Below are positions 12,658-23,340 of a stretch of DNA of 64,000 bases, in pieces. The DNA comes from Uloborus plumipes (taxonomy: Eukaryota > Arthropoda > Arachnida > Araneae > Uloboridae). How positions within the stretch are numbered: position 1 is the stretch's first letter; every line of letters begins with the position of its first letter. Location: the NCBI GenBank assembly GCA_038373865.1, contig JAXGGA010003078.1, positions 45,104 through 109,103 on the forward strand, written 5' to 3'. The position numbers were made by a program, and so were the translations under genes. The notes below the pieces were generated by a model that was given only the letters and a program-made list of their open reading frames with translations, searched no databases and was not told the DNA's origin.

Positions 12658-12737
12658 GTAAGTGCTTGTAATATGCTCTTACGCTTGCTTTTGTTCAAAA
12701 AAAAGCTGTTTAGTCATTTCTTCGACCTTTATTTATT

Positions 12738-13131
12738 ACTAGCTTATTAACCGGCGTTGCCCCGTATTGCATTATGCTTAACTTATTTCATGCTAAAATG
12801 AAATAGGTGAGCTTTAAATTGATAATTCATTGTTAATCGTAATCTTCGTTGGAAAATACTCATATTTAAATGTGTTAAATTTTATCAATTTGTTTGCTTA
12901 AAGTCTTATCTCTATTACTCAACACATTCAAAATTTAAAGAAAATGGCAAGACACATTTGAGACAAAAAAATTTGAATTTTTGGATTTTTTTAAAATTCC
13001 AAAACCCCGCCTACGTGAATTCTTAGTGTATCAATGAACTTCTGTGCCAAGTTGGATGAAAATCCGACGAAAACTGTGGATTTGCATAAGGAACAAACAT
13101 ACATACAAATATACATCCATTCATTTTTATA
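12738..13131 (+). repeat. Dispersed repeat with CCGGCGTTGCCCC head, copy 1
   Basis: Begins ACTAGCTTATTAACCGGCGT and ends in an ACATAC-rich tail. It shares several blocks with the copy immediately downstream (ATGAAATAGGTGAG, AAAACCCCGCCTA, AAACTGTGGATTTG). This kind of element, with a CTAGCT..CCCGGC head and an ACATACA tail, is common in arthropod genomes; I cannot name the superfamily. Confidence 0.65.
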
Positions 13132-13135
13132 TACT

Positions 13136-13886
13136 ACTAGCTTTATACCCGGCTTTGCCCGGGTGCGTATTAATACAACATAGCATTCAGAAAAGAAAAA
13201 AAAATATGAAGAATTCTATTCTTATTTGGGTTTATTTTTTATTGATATAGATTTTATTATTGCAACATACCTATTATTTGGTTGAATTCAGTCCACATGG
13301 TTGTACAAAAAGTTCTAGGTACAAACTCCCAAAAGAACTTAATTATCACGGAAAGTTCACAGAAAAATAGCACCAGCTAAAAGCGAAACATGTGTAAGGC
13401 TTTTAATCCATGTTTTTGCATAATTCCTCTGATAGGAGGATAAGAAAAAAATTTTCTGTATCATACATATTTTGTACCAAATGAGAACATGAATTATAAT
13501 TGTTTTTGACTTATTTCATGCAAAAATGAAATAGGTGAGCCTTGAAATGAAAATTCATTGTTTTAATTTTAATCTTTGTTAGAAAATGCTAATATTTAAA
13601 TACCATAAATTTTATCAATTAGAAACCTAAAGGCTCATGTCGATTAAAAATATAGGCCTAATAATAGGCTAGATTCCTATAAAAGGGTCATTTTTTGACA
13701 AAAAACTTGAATTTGAGCTTTTTAGATTTTTTAAAATTTTAAGACCCCGCCTATGAGAATTCTAGGGCATCAAGGAACCTCTGTGTCAAGTTTGATGAAA
13801 ATCTGACGCAAACTGTGGATTTGTGTAGAGAACAAGTATACAAATAAACAAGCATTCACTCATTTTTATTGATATAAATATAGATT
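13136..13886 (+). repeat. Dispersed repeat with CCGGCTTTGCCCGG head, copy 2
   Basis: Begins ACTAGCTTTATACCCGGCTT four bases after the end of the copy at 12738-13131, in the same orientation. It is longer by an extra segment (about 13180-13500). It ends with an ACAAATAAACAAGC-type tail and TATAGATT. The two units form a head-to-tail pair. Confidence 0.65.
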
Positions 13887-14885
13887 GCATAGTCTATTAT
13901 ACTGTATGTACCTAGAGCCGAAGCACATTTTAAAAAACGAAACATAATCTTTCTTTTTATTTCGGAGTGAAAAGGGAAGTTAACAGGCTCTCAAAGAGCT
14001 TTGTTTTTTAAAGTTTATAGCACGAACACAGCCGTGCGGGTACAGATAGTTAAATATATTTTCAACGCACTTCAACTCATTTCCAAAAAAGAAAGTACAT
14101 ATATCAACTTTTAAAAAACTTACTAACATCATAAAATAGTGTTTTACTTTATTAGACGAAGAACGTTGTCACAAATTTATACTGCTATGAATTGACGCTG
14201 TGATGAAATGACGTTATACGGGCTCGATGAAGGAGAGTCCTTGTAAGAAAAATCAAAAGTCGCGCTTAGGAAGTTCTCCTAGCACCTAGTGTAGCTCTTA
14301 GAATTTTGCGAAAGAGCGTGATTACTTTGACCTTCTGGATAACGATTAACGATACTACATTATTTGACATACGATTATTTCTTCCATCCGCATCTTCCCG
14401 TCAAAATATTTTGAGAAGGCAAAGCCGACACGTCACAAAGGCGCGAAGTGCTCTCTTAATAGCCAGCCGTTTCATGCCGACCCTCGGAAAGTTTCTCAAT
14501 GCCCATAAAAAAAGCATTGTGGCCGCGGAGAGAACACAGGCAGGACAGGAATCTGTAAATTAGTTTTACGATCTGGCGTGTCGTAAAACTAATTACTGCA
14601 AAGATCCCGACCGTAAATTAGGGGCAAAGCGAAAGAAGAACCGACGCCTCTAAAAATGTTTCAAGTCTGACTGATTGTTTGCCTTCCATTTTCTCTAAGC
14701 ATTTGCGGAAGAAAGAGAGAACCGGATGCTTTCGTCTTGTCCCCGGTCTCACAGAACCTTGTTTCATGACCGAAGTCATTATAGTTTGACATTTTTAAAC
14801 GGCTGAGAACGTCGTATTTTATGGTGGCGGCGTCTATTAAACAAAATTCATTTCAGGTTGTGCAGCTACAGCTACACGCAATCTA
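13887..14885. other. Stretch without recognisable gene
   Basis: Contains a reversed fragment of a CTATCTGTACCCGCACGG repeat head (14010-14055) and a small perfect hairpin at 14560-14595 with ATTAGTTTTACGA arms. An open frame at 14306-14563 resembles nothing known to me. Otherwise nothing is recognised. Confidence 0.5.
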
Positions 14886-16103
14886 CACTGAAGTGACAAA
14901 AGTCATGGGATACCTCTTAATATCGTGTCGGCCCTCCTTTTGCCCGGCGAAGTGCAACAACTCGACGTGGCATGGACTCAACAAGTCGTTGGAAGTCTTC
15001 TGCAGGAATATTGAGCCATGCTGTCTCGATAGACGTCCATAATTGTGAAAGCGTTGATGGGGCAGGATTTTGGGCACGAACAGACCTCTCGATGGTGTCC
15101 CATAAATGCTCAATGGGATTCATGTCGGGCGATCTAGGTGGCCAAATCATTCGTTGGAATTGTCCAGAATTTTCTTCAAACCAATTGCGAACAGTTGTGG
15201 CCCGGTGACATGGCGCATTGTCATCCATAAAAATCCCATCGTTGTTTGGGTACATGAAGTCCATGAATGGCTGCAAGTGATCTCCAAGTAGCTGCACATA
15301 AGCATTTCCAGTCAATGTTCGGTCCAGTCGCACTAGAGGACCAAGTCCATGCCATGAAAAAACAGCCCACACCATTACGGAGCCACCACCAGCTTGAACA
15401 GTGCCTTGCTGACAGTTTGGGTCCATGGCTTCGTGGGGTCTGCGCCACACTCGAACCCTACCATCGGCTCTTACCAGCTGAAATCGTGACTCATCGGACC
15501 AGGCCACGGTTTTCCATTCATCTAGGGACTAACCGATATGCTCACGTGCCCACGAGAGTCGCTGCAAGCGATGTCGTTCTGTCAGTAAAGGCACTCGAGT
15601 CGGTCTTCTGCTGGAATAGCCCAAGAAATCCAAATTTCTCCGCACAGTTCTAGCAGACACGTCCATTGTACGTCCCACATTGATTTCTACGGTGATTTGA
15701 CGCAGTGTTGCTTGTCTGTTAGAATTTACGACTCTTTGCAGACGTCGCCGGTCTCGATCTTTAAGTGCAGGCGGTCGACCACTGCGCTGTCCATGGTGGG
15801 ATGTTATGCCTGAAATTTCATACTCTCGGCATACTCTTGACACAGTGGATCTGGGAATGTTGAATTCTCTAACGATTTCCGAAATGGCATGACCCATGCG
15901 TCTAGCTCCAACTAACATTCCGCGTTCAAAGTCTGTTAATTCACGTCGTGCGGTCATCATCACGTTAAAACCTCTTCACATGAATAACTTGAACAGAAAT
16001 GAAAGCTCTGTAAAAGCACTGCGCATTTATACCTGTTCTATGCGATGCTACTGCCATCTGAAAATTTGCATATTGCTATCCCATGACTTTTGTCACTTCA
16101 GTG
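14886..16103 (-). mobile_element. Tc1-like DNA transposon with perfect TIRs
   Basis: A complete 1218-bp element. The 27-bp terminal inverted repeats (14886-14912 and 16077-16103, starting CACTGAAGTGACAAAAGTCA) are identical by eye, and TA dinucleotides flank both sides (14884-14885 and 16104-16105). It carries one transposase gene on the minus strand, described separately. Length and TA target fit the IS630-Tc1-mariner superfamily. Confidence 0.95.
14917..15963 (-). pseudogene. Tc1-like transposase with one in-frame stop
   Basis: A 348-codon transposase frame, normal length for Tc1 relatives, interrupted only by TAG at codon 145 (15529-15531); the frame is otherwise intact on both sides. The N-terminal half has helix-turn-helix segments (TDFERGMLVGARRMG.., STVSRVCREY) and a GRSGRPP linker. 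The catalytic half shows D157 (WSDESRF), D248 (MDDNAPCH) and E285 (NPIEHLWD). By my count 36 residues separate the second D and the E, two more than the 34 of classic Tc1. That would place it with DD36E elements, a group described as Incomer; this assignment rests on spacing only. The stop should prevent full-length product unless it is read through. Confidence 0.9.
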
Positions 16104-16780
16104 TATTACATGTATACATTTTCTGCCGACGACGATTGAAGTAGCAACTTGCACCATAGACAATCTTCATTGATGATATAAAAATATTTCTACGGGCTAT
16201 CTATCTGAAGATATTAAATACAGAGCAGGGGTTCTCAACTTATGGCGTACGCCCCGTGGGCAACATAGGGTTTGCGAAGTTTATCCGTGCGCCATTCATA
16301 ATGAATGCTACATATAGTAAAAAAAAATGGAGGAATACGCAGTGAATTATATAGTTTTTATTAAAATTTAAGAAATCTAGGACGAAATTAAAAAATCAGC
16401 GACCTAGGTGCAGACTATCAGTATGCCGACTAATTTTGTACCAGTTTTCATAATCGTACGTTGCATAAATTTAGTAGGAGAGCGTTTGACCCACAACCCA
16501 TGACGTCGACGCCATCAAACTTTTAATTTTATATACATAGATGCTCATATTATTTTTAATCAATAAGTATATAAAAGAAGAAAAAGTTGTGTATTTGTAG
16601 ATTTTTAAAACTTTTTTTATGTTTAAAAAATGTTAAATTTTACTTGAGAATTTTATAAAAAATTCCTTTGAGAATTTTACTTTTAAGAATGCTATAATTC
16701 CAATATTGATTACATATAGACAATTTATAAATTGCCAATTTATATTTTGTCGTGATAGTGAATTTTTACAAAAATAAATA

Positions 16781-17075
16781 CAGTGAACTCTCACTTATAC
16801 ACCGCCTCATTTATGCGCCTTTTTTCACTTATACGACGATTTTGAATGGTCCCAGCACATTCTATAGCACAATAATGATAATATCATTTGTTTATGAGTC
16901 ACTCAAAAGAAAAATATTTCACTTATGCGCCGAATTTTTCGTAAAATGTAAAAAATCAATATATTTTTTTCAAAAAAATAATCAAGTTTCTTTATTTTCA
17001 TCTTTCATCTTTTACCTTTACTGCTGACGGAAGGCATTTTTGTCCGCATGAACTCGAGTTCGGAGGGCTTCGAGT
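16781..17075 (+). mobile_element. Tigger-like element, truncated copy
   Basis: Starts CAGTGAACTCTCACTTATAC after a TA and matches the 5' part of the complete element at 29399-29931 over roughly 290 bp, including the block CTCATTTATGCGCCTTTTT. The right end is missing. Confidence 0.75.
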
Positions 17076-17478
17076 TCTAAATACAAAAGCAAGTTACAAA
17101 TAATGTTTTGGTAAATAGGAAATGTTATAAGCTAGGGCATATTGAAATAAATATATATTTACAGTATCAATAGATCTGGAGTTAACCATTTCCAAATATT
17201 GCATATTAAATAGGTCCCATTATTACAGTTTCTATCTTGTGACTCCGCCTGGTTCTCACAATCCCACTTTAGAGCCTGCTAGCAGTACCCGCACGGCGAT
17301 GCAAGTGCAAAGGAAGTCAACTGAATAAATTTTAATCCACTCCAACCGTCTAAAATAAAATTATTATATTCTTTAATTTGCATGTGCTTCACATCACAAC
17401 CTTTTAAATTCCTCTAAAAGTCCTGCTCAGTGTTGCCAGATTTTGAAAAAAAGAAAAAAAAAAAAAAAAACTACGTCT

Positions 17479-17651
17479 AGGGTTGTAATTTCAAGTTTTT
17501 CCGGGGGGGGGGGCACAGGGTCCAAACGCAATGCAATTTCATCGGAAAACATAAAAAAAAACCACGCCCATTGAAATGAAAATACATTAATTTCTCAAAG
17601 CCAGGGGGGGGGGCAATTGACCCCCTCACCCCCCGAAATGACCGGCCTGAC
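17479..17651 (+). mobile_element. Poly-G MITE-like repeat, copy 1
   Basis: One of three copies (others at 35138-35310, minus, and 36973-37152, plus). Shared features are TTTCAAGTTTTTCC, two long G runs, AACGCAATGCAATTTCATCGG, GATTTCTCAAAG-type sequence, CAATTGACCCCC and a right end AATGACGGGCCTGA-type. The ends are inverted (CCCGTCATTT against AAATGACGGG), which fits a short non-autonomous DNA element of about 175 bp. Confidence 0.7.
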
Positions 17652-19006
17652 TACGCCTCCATTCAAAAAAATACTACGAAATCCTACTTTAAAATTTGTA
17701 ATTGATGTTGAGAAGAGATCTTTTATTTTGTGTGAAACTGCTAGCTAGATGCACACACGAAGAAAGATCTACAGAATCGGTTGAGCAATTTTAATCCAAG
17801 GTTGGAAGTATAAAGGAAGGGGGAATTCAAATTTAAAAATTTGATATGATTTATATTTTTACTGTTATCATTGCCGATTTCAAATTCAGATTGTGAAAGA
17901 ATTTCAGTAATGTGTCACTAATTAAGACAAAAAACCGAAACAGGTTAAGCACTACAGCTGTTTCAGATATTATTATTACAGTAGTATTAAAGTACTAAAT
18001 ATTTACATTATTTTGGAAAATGAATGTTCTCATCTTTTAATAAAAAGTAATAATTTGAATTCTGAAATGTCTGACTTTTTTAATTTTCCTCTCATTAAAG
18101 GAATTAAAAATACCATTTATAAACTACTTTTTAACAGAATACTACGAAAAATACTACGCTCCGTATTTGGGCCGAAAAAAATACTACCATAGTATCAAAA
18201 ATACTACATATGATAACCTGCAGTTTAAAACAATTCGCCAAATGAATCAAAAAGACATTAAGTAAGTAGCAGGAGATATTAATTATTCAAATTGAATAAA
18301 TTTTCAAGGCTTAACTCTATACGTAAATTTAAACAGCTTGTATGGAAAATGGATCTAGTGTTTCAGTTTTGCGTACAGAGTTAAGCCTTGAAAAATAACT
18401 AATTCGAAATTTAAAATTTGGCCTTCGAGATGTATTTTACTGGGATTCGTTCGAAGTTTTGAGCCTAGTTTCAGGTCTGTAGGTCCTGTGGGGGCTTCTG
18501 GCCAGCGGTTACAAACAAACAAACAAACACCGTCATCTTTATATATACAGATACTTGAGATAGTTATGGGAAAACTTCCATTATTGAGGGCTCTTGGCGC
18601 GATTTAAAAGATCGCCAAATTTACGGTAGCAAGCAATTCCAATTATCTGCCAGAGAGTTGAGTTGATACACTAAATACACGATTGGATTGATGAAAGCCT
18701 TCGAAAATGGAGTTTCAAATTGAAATTAAAAATACAGAATCAGGTCTAAAATTGAAGTAAAAAAATAACTACCCATCGGATTTTGTCCCGAGAACTGGTC
18801 TCTAAACCTTCCCAGTACCAAAAGCAACAAACGGTGAAAATTTCTGCCAAATCTCCCAGGTAGTTTCTGAGATCTTAAGGAAAACACACACACATTTACC
18901 AACATTCATTTATATATATATATAGATTATGCAGGGCCTCTTGATAAACTACATTCTTTGTCCTGCCACCTGGTGAGTTAATGGTGAGCCACCTGGTTAG
19001 CTATTA

Positions 19007-19348
19007 TTGGCACAGATGACTATAAAAATCCTAAGAAAGCAATAAATTTCATTCTTACTCCAGAGAAGCCTTGGTTCAAAATTTTCATTATGATCATTAT
19101 TATTGTTGTTGCAAGGCAACAAGTTTTTGCAACAATGGATTAAAAATTTAATCATTTAATGTTGAAACTATATGAAATTTACTGTTTTTTATAATAACTT
19201 TTTAAGACTAAGCTTTTTAGAAATAAATTATAGCCTATCCTGATTCCTGTAAATGTTGCTATCTACGGTGAAAAAATGGTTAAAATCGGTTCAGTAGTTT
19301 TGAAGATTACCCCGGACATAAATACAAAAAAAAGTAGTCATTTATGTA
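19007..19348 (+). repeat. Direct repeat J, copy 1
   Basis: About 342 bp, closely similar to 20769-21118 in the same orientation. It ends with AATCGGTTCAGTAGTTTTGA, ACCCCGGACATA and a TCATTTATGTA terminus, wording often seen at the 3' ends of RTE-like non-LTR elements. A mariner is inserted exactly at its TA end. Confidence 0.8.
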
Positions 19349-20253
19349 CCAGGTGTGTAAGTATGAAACTGGAATTTCCCATACGTGGCGCTAGATATCG
19401 ATGTAGTTAACGACTCATCACGTCAGCGGTGTCTTGTTATTGTATTGATATCCGACAAAGATTTCCAACTCACAATAACACTAGTTTCATTCAGTAGCAT
19501 TAGTTTATTAGACATAAACATGTCGAGTTTTGTGCCAACAAATTAGGATTTGCGGACATCACTAGTTTTCTGTTTTCATCTGAAGAAAACCGCAACCGAA
19601 CCGCATCGAATGCTTGTGGAGGCGTATGGTGAGCATGCTTTTGGTAAAACAGTGTTTCGAGTGGTTCAAACGGTTCAGAAGTGGCGATTTTGACGTGAGG
19701 AACGAAGAATGTGGAAGACCACCGAAAAAGTTTGAAGACGCTGACCTGCAAGTTTTGTTGGACGAAGACCTGGGGAAACCGTCAATACTGAACGCTACCG
19801 ACAACAAATGACCAATTTGAATCGAGCTTTGAGTGCAAAACGACCAGAATACCAACAAAGACACCACAAGGTGATTTTGCTGCATGACGACGCACCAGCA
19901 CACAAAGCAAAACGGGTCCAGGAAACGATAGAGTCGTTCCGTTGGGAGATTCTTTTGCATGCGGCTTACTCACCGGACCTTGCCCCATCCGATTATTACT
20001 TGTTTGCAGCGGTGGGACACGCACTTGCTGAGCAGCGCTTGACTTATTACGAAGCTGTACGAAAATGGCTCGATGACTGGTTTGTCTCAAAAGATCAACA
20101 GTTCTTTTGGCATGGAATCCACAAATTGCCAGAAAGATGGCAAAATGTATAGATAGCGATGGACAATACTTTGAATAAGGTACTTTGTATCATATTATTA
20201 CAATAAAAGTGTTTTTCCTGTAGAAAAATTCCGATTTCATACTTACACACCAA
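19349..20253 (+). mobile_element. Mariner element with internal deletion
   Basis: About 0.9 kb, against about 1.3 kb for complete mariners. The left end is CCAGGTGTGTAAGTATGAAA and the right end its near reverse complement (TTTCATACTTACACACC). A TA precedes the left end; the matching TA on the right is not clear, so the right edge is approximate. It encodes the remains of a mariner transposase. Confidence 0.85.
19560..20151 (+). pseudogene. Mariner transposase, deleted and frameshifted
   Basis: The N-terminal part shows WFKRFRSGDFDVR and GRPPKKFEDADLQVLLDED, the helix-turn-helix linker region. After about 19785 the reading jumps to YRQQMTNLNRALSAKRPEY in another frame. The middle of the enzyme, including the first catalytic aspartate, is therefore gone. 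The C-terminal part keeps HDDAPAHKA and SPDLAPSDYYLF with 34 residues between the two aspartates, the DD34D signature of mariners. A further frameshift lies near 19590-19620. It cannot make active transposase. Confidence 0.9.
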
Positions 20254-20768
20254 AGATTAAATAAGTCCCATTATTACAGTTTCTATCCTTGTACCGACAA
20301 TTCCTGGCTTCTTGTGTCTCATTGTTACGCAGTTGAGAGAGACACCTTGGCAATTTTGTTGTAGCTAGTGATCCCAGACTTTTGATGTCTCATTAGCCCG
20401 CTCCAAGCGCTGGCGTTTCCCATCTGGTGTAGTAGAATCTAGTTCTGAGCGTTTTCTTGGCATCAAGAAAAATAGTTTAAAAATTTAAATTGTCAAAATT
20501 TAAATTAAATTGTCAATTTTTCAGAAATTGAAAATTTCGATTTTCCCTTTCAGAGTAACCGCAGTGCACATGAATCCAAGTACATGAATTAAACTTAAAC
20601 CATGCAGCTCCCAGAATAGGAAAAAAATAGGCTTTTCTTCCAATGTGTTAAAGCTCACTAGGTGAAAACATCTTATGTGATTAAGGACATTTTTTGACTA
20701 TTAATACTTTCCATTTTCTAACTGTTGCCAAAAATAATTATCTTTTTATTTAGCCCCGTTAGCGTTTG
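20254..20768. other. Stretch without recognisable gene
   Basis: AT-rich. Its first 40 bases (ATTAAATAAGTCCCATTATT...) match 17206-17247, so part of it is dispersed repeat. Nothing else was recognised. Confidence 0.5.
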
Positions 20769-21118
20769 TTGGCATAGATGAATATAAAAATCATAAGAAA
20801 GCAATAAATTTCATACTTACTCCAGAGAAGACTTGGTTCAAAATTTTCATTACGATCACTATTAATATTGTTGTTGCAAGGCAACAAAAATTTTACAACA
20901 ACGGACTGAAAATTTAATAATTTAATGGGGAAATTACATGAAATTTACCATTTTCCATAATAACTTTTTAAAACTAAGTTTTTTAGAAATAAATTATAGC
21001 CTATCCTGATTCCTGTTAATGTAGCTATCTACGGTGAAAAAATAGTTAAAATCGGTCCAGTAGTTTTGAAGATTACCCCGGACATACATACATTCGTACA
21101 AAAGAGGTCATTTATGTA
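20769..21118 (+). repeat. Direct repeat J, copy 2
   Basis: About 350 bp, similar along its whole length to 19007-19348, including AAGCAATAAATTTCAT, TTGTTGTTGCAAGGCAACAA and TAGCCTATCCTGATTCCTGT. It stops 14 bp before the left end of the hAT-like element at 21133. The two copies lie as a direct repeat about 1.76 kb apart around the mariner. Confidence 0.8.
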
Positions 21119-22789
21119 GTTAAGATTCTACACAGGGCCGTATTTAAGAGGAGAGTTTTTAGGGTTCAAACGCCCTCCGAAAATTTTCAACTATTCTAAA
21201 GAATGCTCTTTATTGTACTTTTTTTGCTTTAAAAAATTATTATTATTGCTTTATTCTTTTTCATTTGTTTTTCAATTTCATTTGAAAAATTAAATTATTC
21301 TTATTGAATAATTGTACAAATTTAGTGCTCTACCTGCAGTATTTATTTTCTTACTGTAAACATCATTACGAAGAAAACAATGCGGAATTTACCTTCGAAT
21401 TCTGAATACCGCTAACAAAAAGACTAAATTCTGTAAATTGGAAAGTGCCAAACTCTGTATTTAACACATTTTAAAAGTATCATAAAATATGAATTTAAGA
21501 CGTATTACTTCAAATGTTCGTATTTGAGTGCACATATCTATTATTTTAAGTTGTTCAAAATGCATCGAATGTTTAACCCTACACTGGATGATTTTTTATT
21601 TTTCTTAGAAAAAAATATATGTGTTTGTCAATGTAATAAGAAACCATGGAAAAATATTTAAAAAAAATTAACTCTAAATTTTCACCACTTTCTAATTAAA
21701 AATAGTTTTGTTGCCAAATGGCTACACCATGCATTCAACAGATAAAAATGATTTTAAATGATAGTCTTGAAATTAGGTTTTATTGTTAAAAATTAGAGGA
21801 ATTGAATACTTGTAATCCTTTATATTTTGACATTTTACATCATTGTTTATTTGTACTGTGTTCTTTCCGATGATAAATTCTGTCAAATCTTATATCTTTT
21901 GGAAGCGCTCTCGCGCAAGCTTTTTTTTTTTTTTTGGGGGGGGGGGGATTGTAACTCTCTCTAGTTCCTCTGTAGCTAATGGTCTCCCTCTTTTTAATAC
22001 GCTTTCATTAATTTCACATGTGTGTGTTTGTATGTATGTAAGTATGTAACTCTGAATAAAAGATAAAATTTACGTTCTTTGCAAATATAAAAGTAAGGTA
22101 TTTAATATTATTTTTAATTCTAAAGTCTAAACTGTATTGCATGTTGATGTATTACAAATGCATGTAAACCTAAGTGCGGATATTCAGTAGTTTTGAAAAT
22201 CACAGGGAAACATGTGATGATCACAGCGCATTCCTATGTAAAAGCGTATTTTTTAGTTTTTTTCAAAACTATATTTTAAAATTATTAATGATTTTACTTG
22301 CCCATGTAAGCACAACGTTTCTGCTAACTGAAATCTAAAATGAACACGTTTTGAAAGCTCTATTGATTTTTTGTTTGTTCACTCTGTTGAGCATCAACTA
22401 AGCATTGATAATTGAGAGGTCTAATAAACGGTAGAACAGTCGAAAGTACCACTTTTGGGTCCAAATGATTATTTTATACCCTCCAAAAACAGAAAGAAGC
22501 TAGCGCGAAACATAAACAAAGCACATACTTCATGAACTACAGAGATGAATCGAAGTGTTCTCTGGATGCTTACTGCATAATGCTACCAAATGAATACAGA
22601 CATGTATTAGTCCTAGATTTTTTCCAAATAATTATTATGATGTAAAACGCATCTTAAACGAAAGATAAATGTTTATTTTATTCATGTTATTTCTTTAAAA
22701 GACAAAGAAAAATATTTCATTGTAAAAAATAATTTAAAAACTTTGTAGTTTAAGTGATTTTAAAAGCTATCCATATGGATTCATTTAAG

Positions 22790-22794
22790 AGCAT
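22790..22794 (+). other. BEL target-site duplication, left
   Basis: AGCAT, identical to 29044-29048 after the right LTR. Five bases is usual for BEL/Pao integration. Confidence 0.95.
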
Positions 22795-23093
22795 TGATGA
22801 ATGTAAGCCTTGAAAAGAAGAAATGATCATCCTTTCCACCTCGAGGCTACAAAAATTAGAGTTTGGCAACAATGAAAAAAGAAAAGAATAGATTTTAAAA
22901 TTAAGATGAAATAGATTGTAAAACTTTTTGGCCACTTCTTGTAAGAATTTTCCCCTTTGAAATGTAAATAGTGTTAATAAACCTTTTTAATATAAGCTCC
23001 TCTTCTGAAGACGTCACCAATTCAATATATTTAAGATACCGAGCAGACAACCGCCCACAAATTATAAGAAAAATGTGTTACCCAGATGTAACA
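22795..23093 (+). repeat. BEL left LTR
   Basis: 299 bp, TGATGAATG...TGTAACA. It contains AATAAA near 22976 and a TTTAATATAAG stretch just after it, candidate polyadenylation and TATA-like signals. Identical to 28745-29043. Confidence 0.97.
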
Positions 23094-23095
23094 TT

Positions 23096-23113
23096 TGGCG
23101 CCCCCGGGTGGGC
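23096..23113 (+). promoter_or_regulatory. BEL primer-binding site
   Basis: TGGCGCCCCCGGGTGGGC begins 2 bp after the left LTR. It starts with TGG, the complement of a tRNA CCA end. Which tRNA primes it was not determined. Confidence 0.75.
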
Positions 23114-23340
23114 CTCGTCTACTCGGTAAATACAGATGAAGCGATGACAAGTTCGCCATAAATTGGATCTGATTAACGCTCTGTTTGGTTACCCTCTTCA
23201 AATTTAAGATTCGGTAAGTTGAAACTGCTTACCAAAATTTTGAAAATATAAAATACATCAAATTTATTGAATTAATACGGTATTGTTTGCGAATTGTGCA
23301 AGTTTCAGAATTTATTTAAGATAATTGCAATATTTCAAAC

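Larger units (their letters stand above)
16104..19006. other. Repeat-derived stretch without gene
   Basis: Holds a hAT-type terminus (CAGGGGTTCTCAACTTATGG at about 16226), the Tigger-like fragment at 16781, a poly-G MITE at 17479, and a CTAGCAGTACCCGCACGG repeat head at 17277. Two ACAAACAAAC / TATATATAGATT type tails follow (18515-18555 and 18888-18927). Phrases of the type AAAATACTACG recur at 17670-17690 and 18140-18210. No coding region was recognised. Confidence 0.5.

Noticed and set aside
12182..12661. Alternative frames across the Wnt5 exon (12182-12661 +, 12225-12644 -)
   Set aside because: Shadows of the GC-rich exon; only the frame with the Wnt cysteine pattern has family support.
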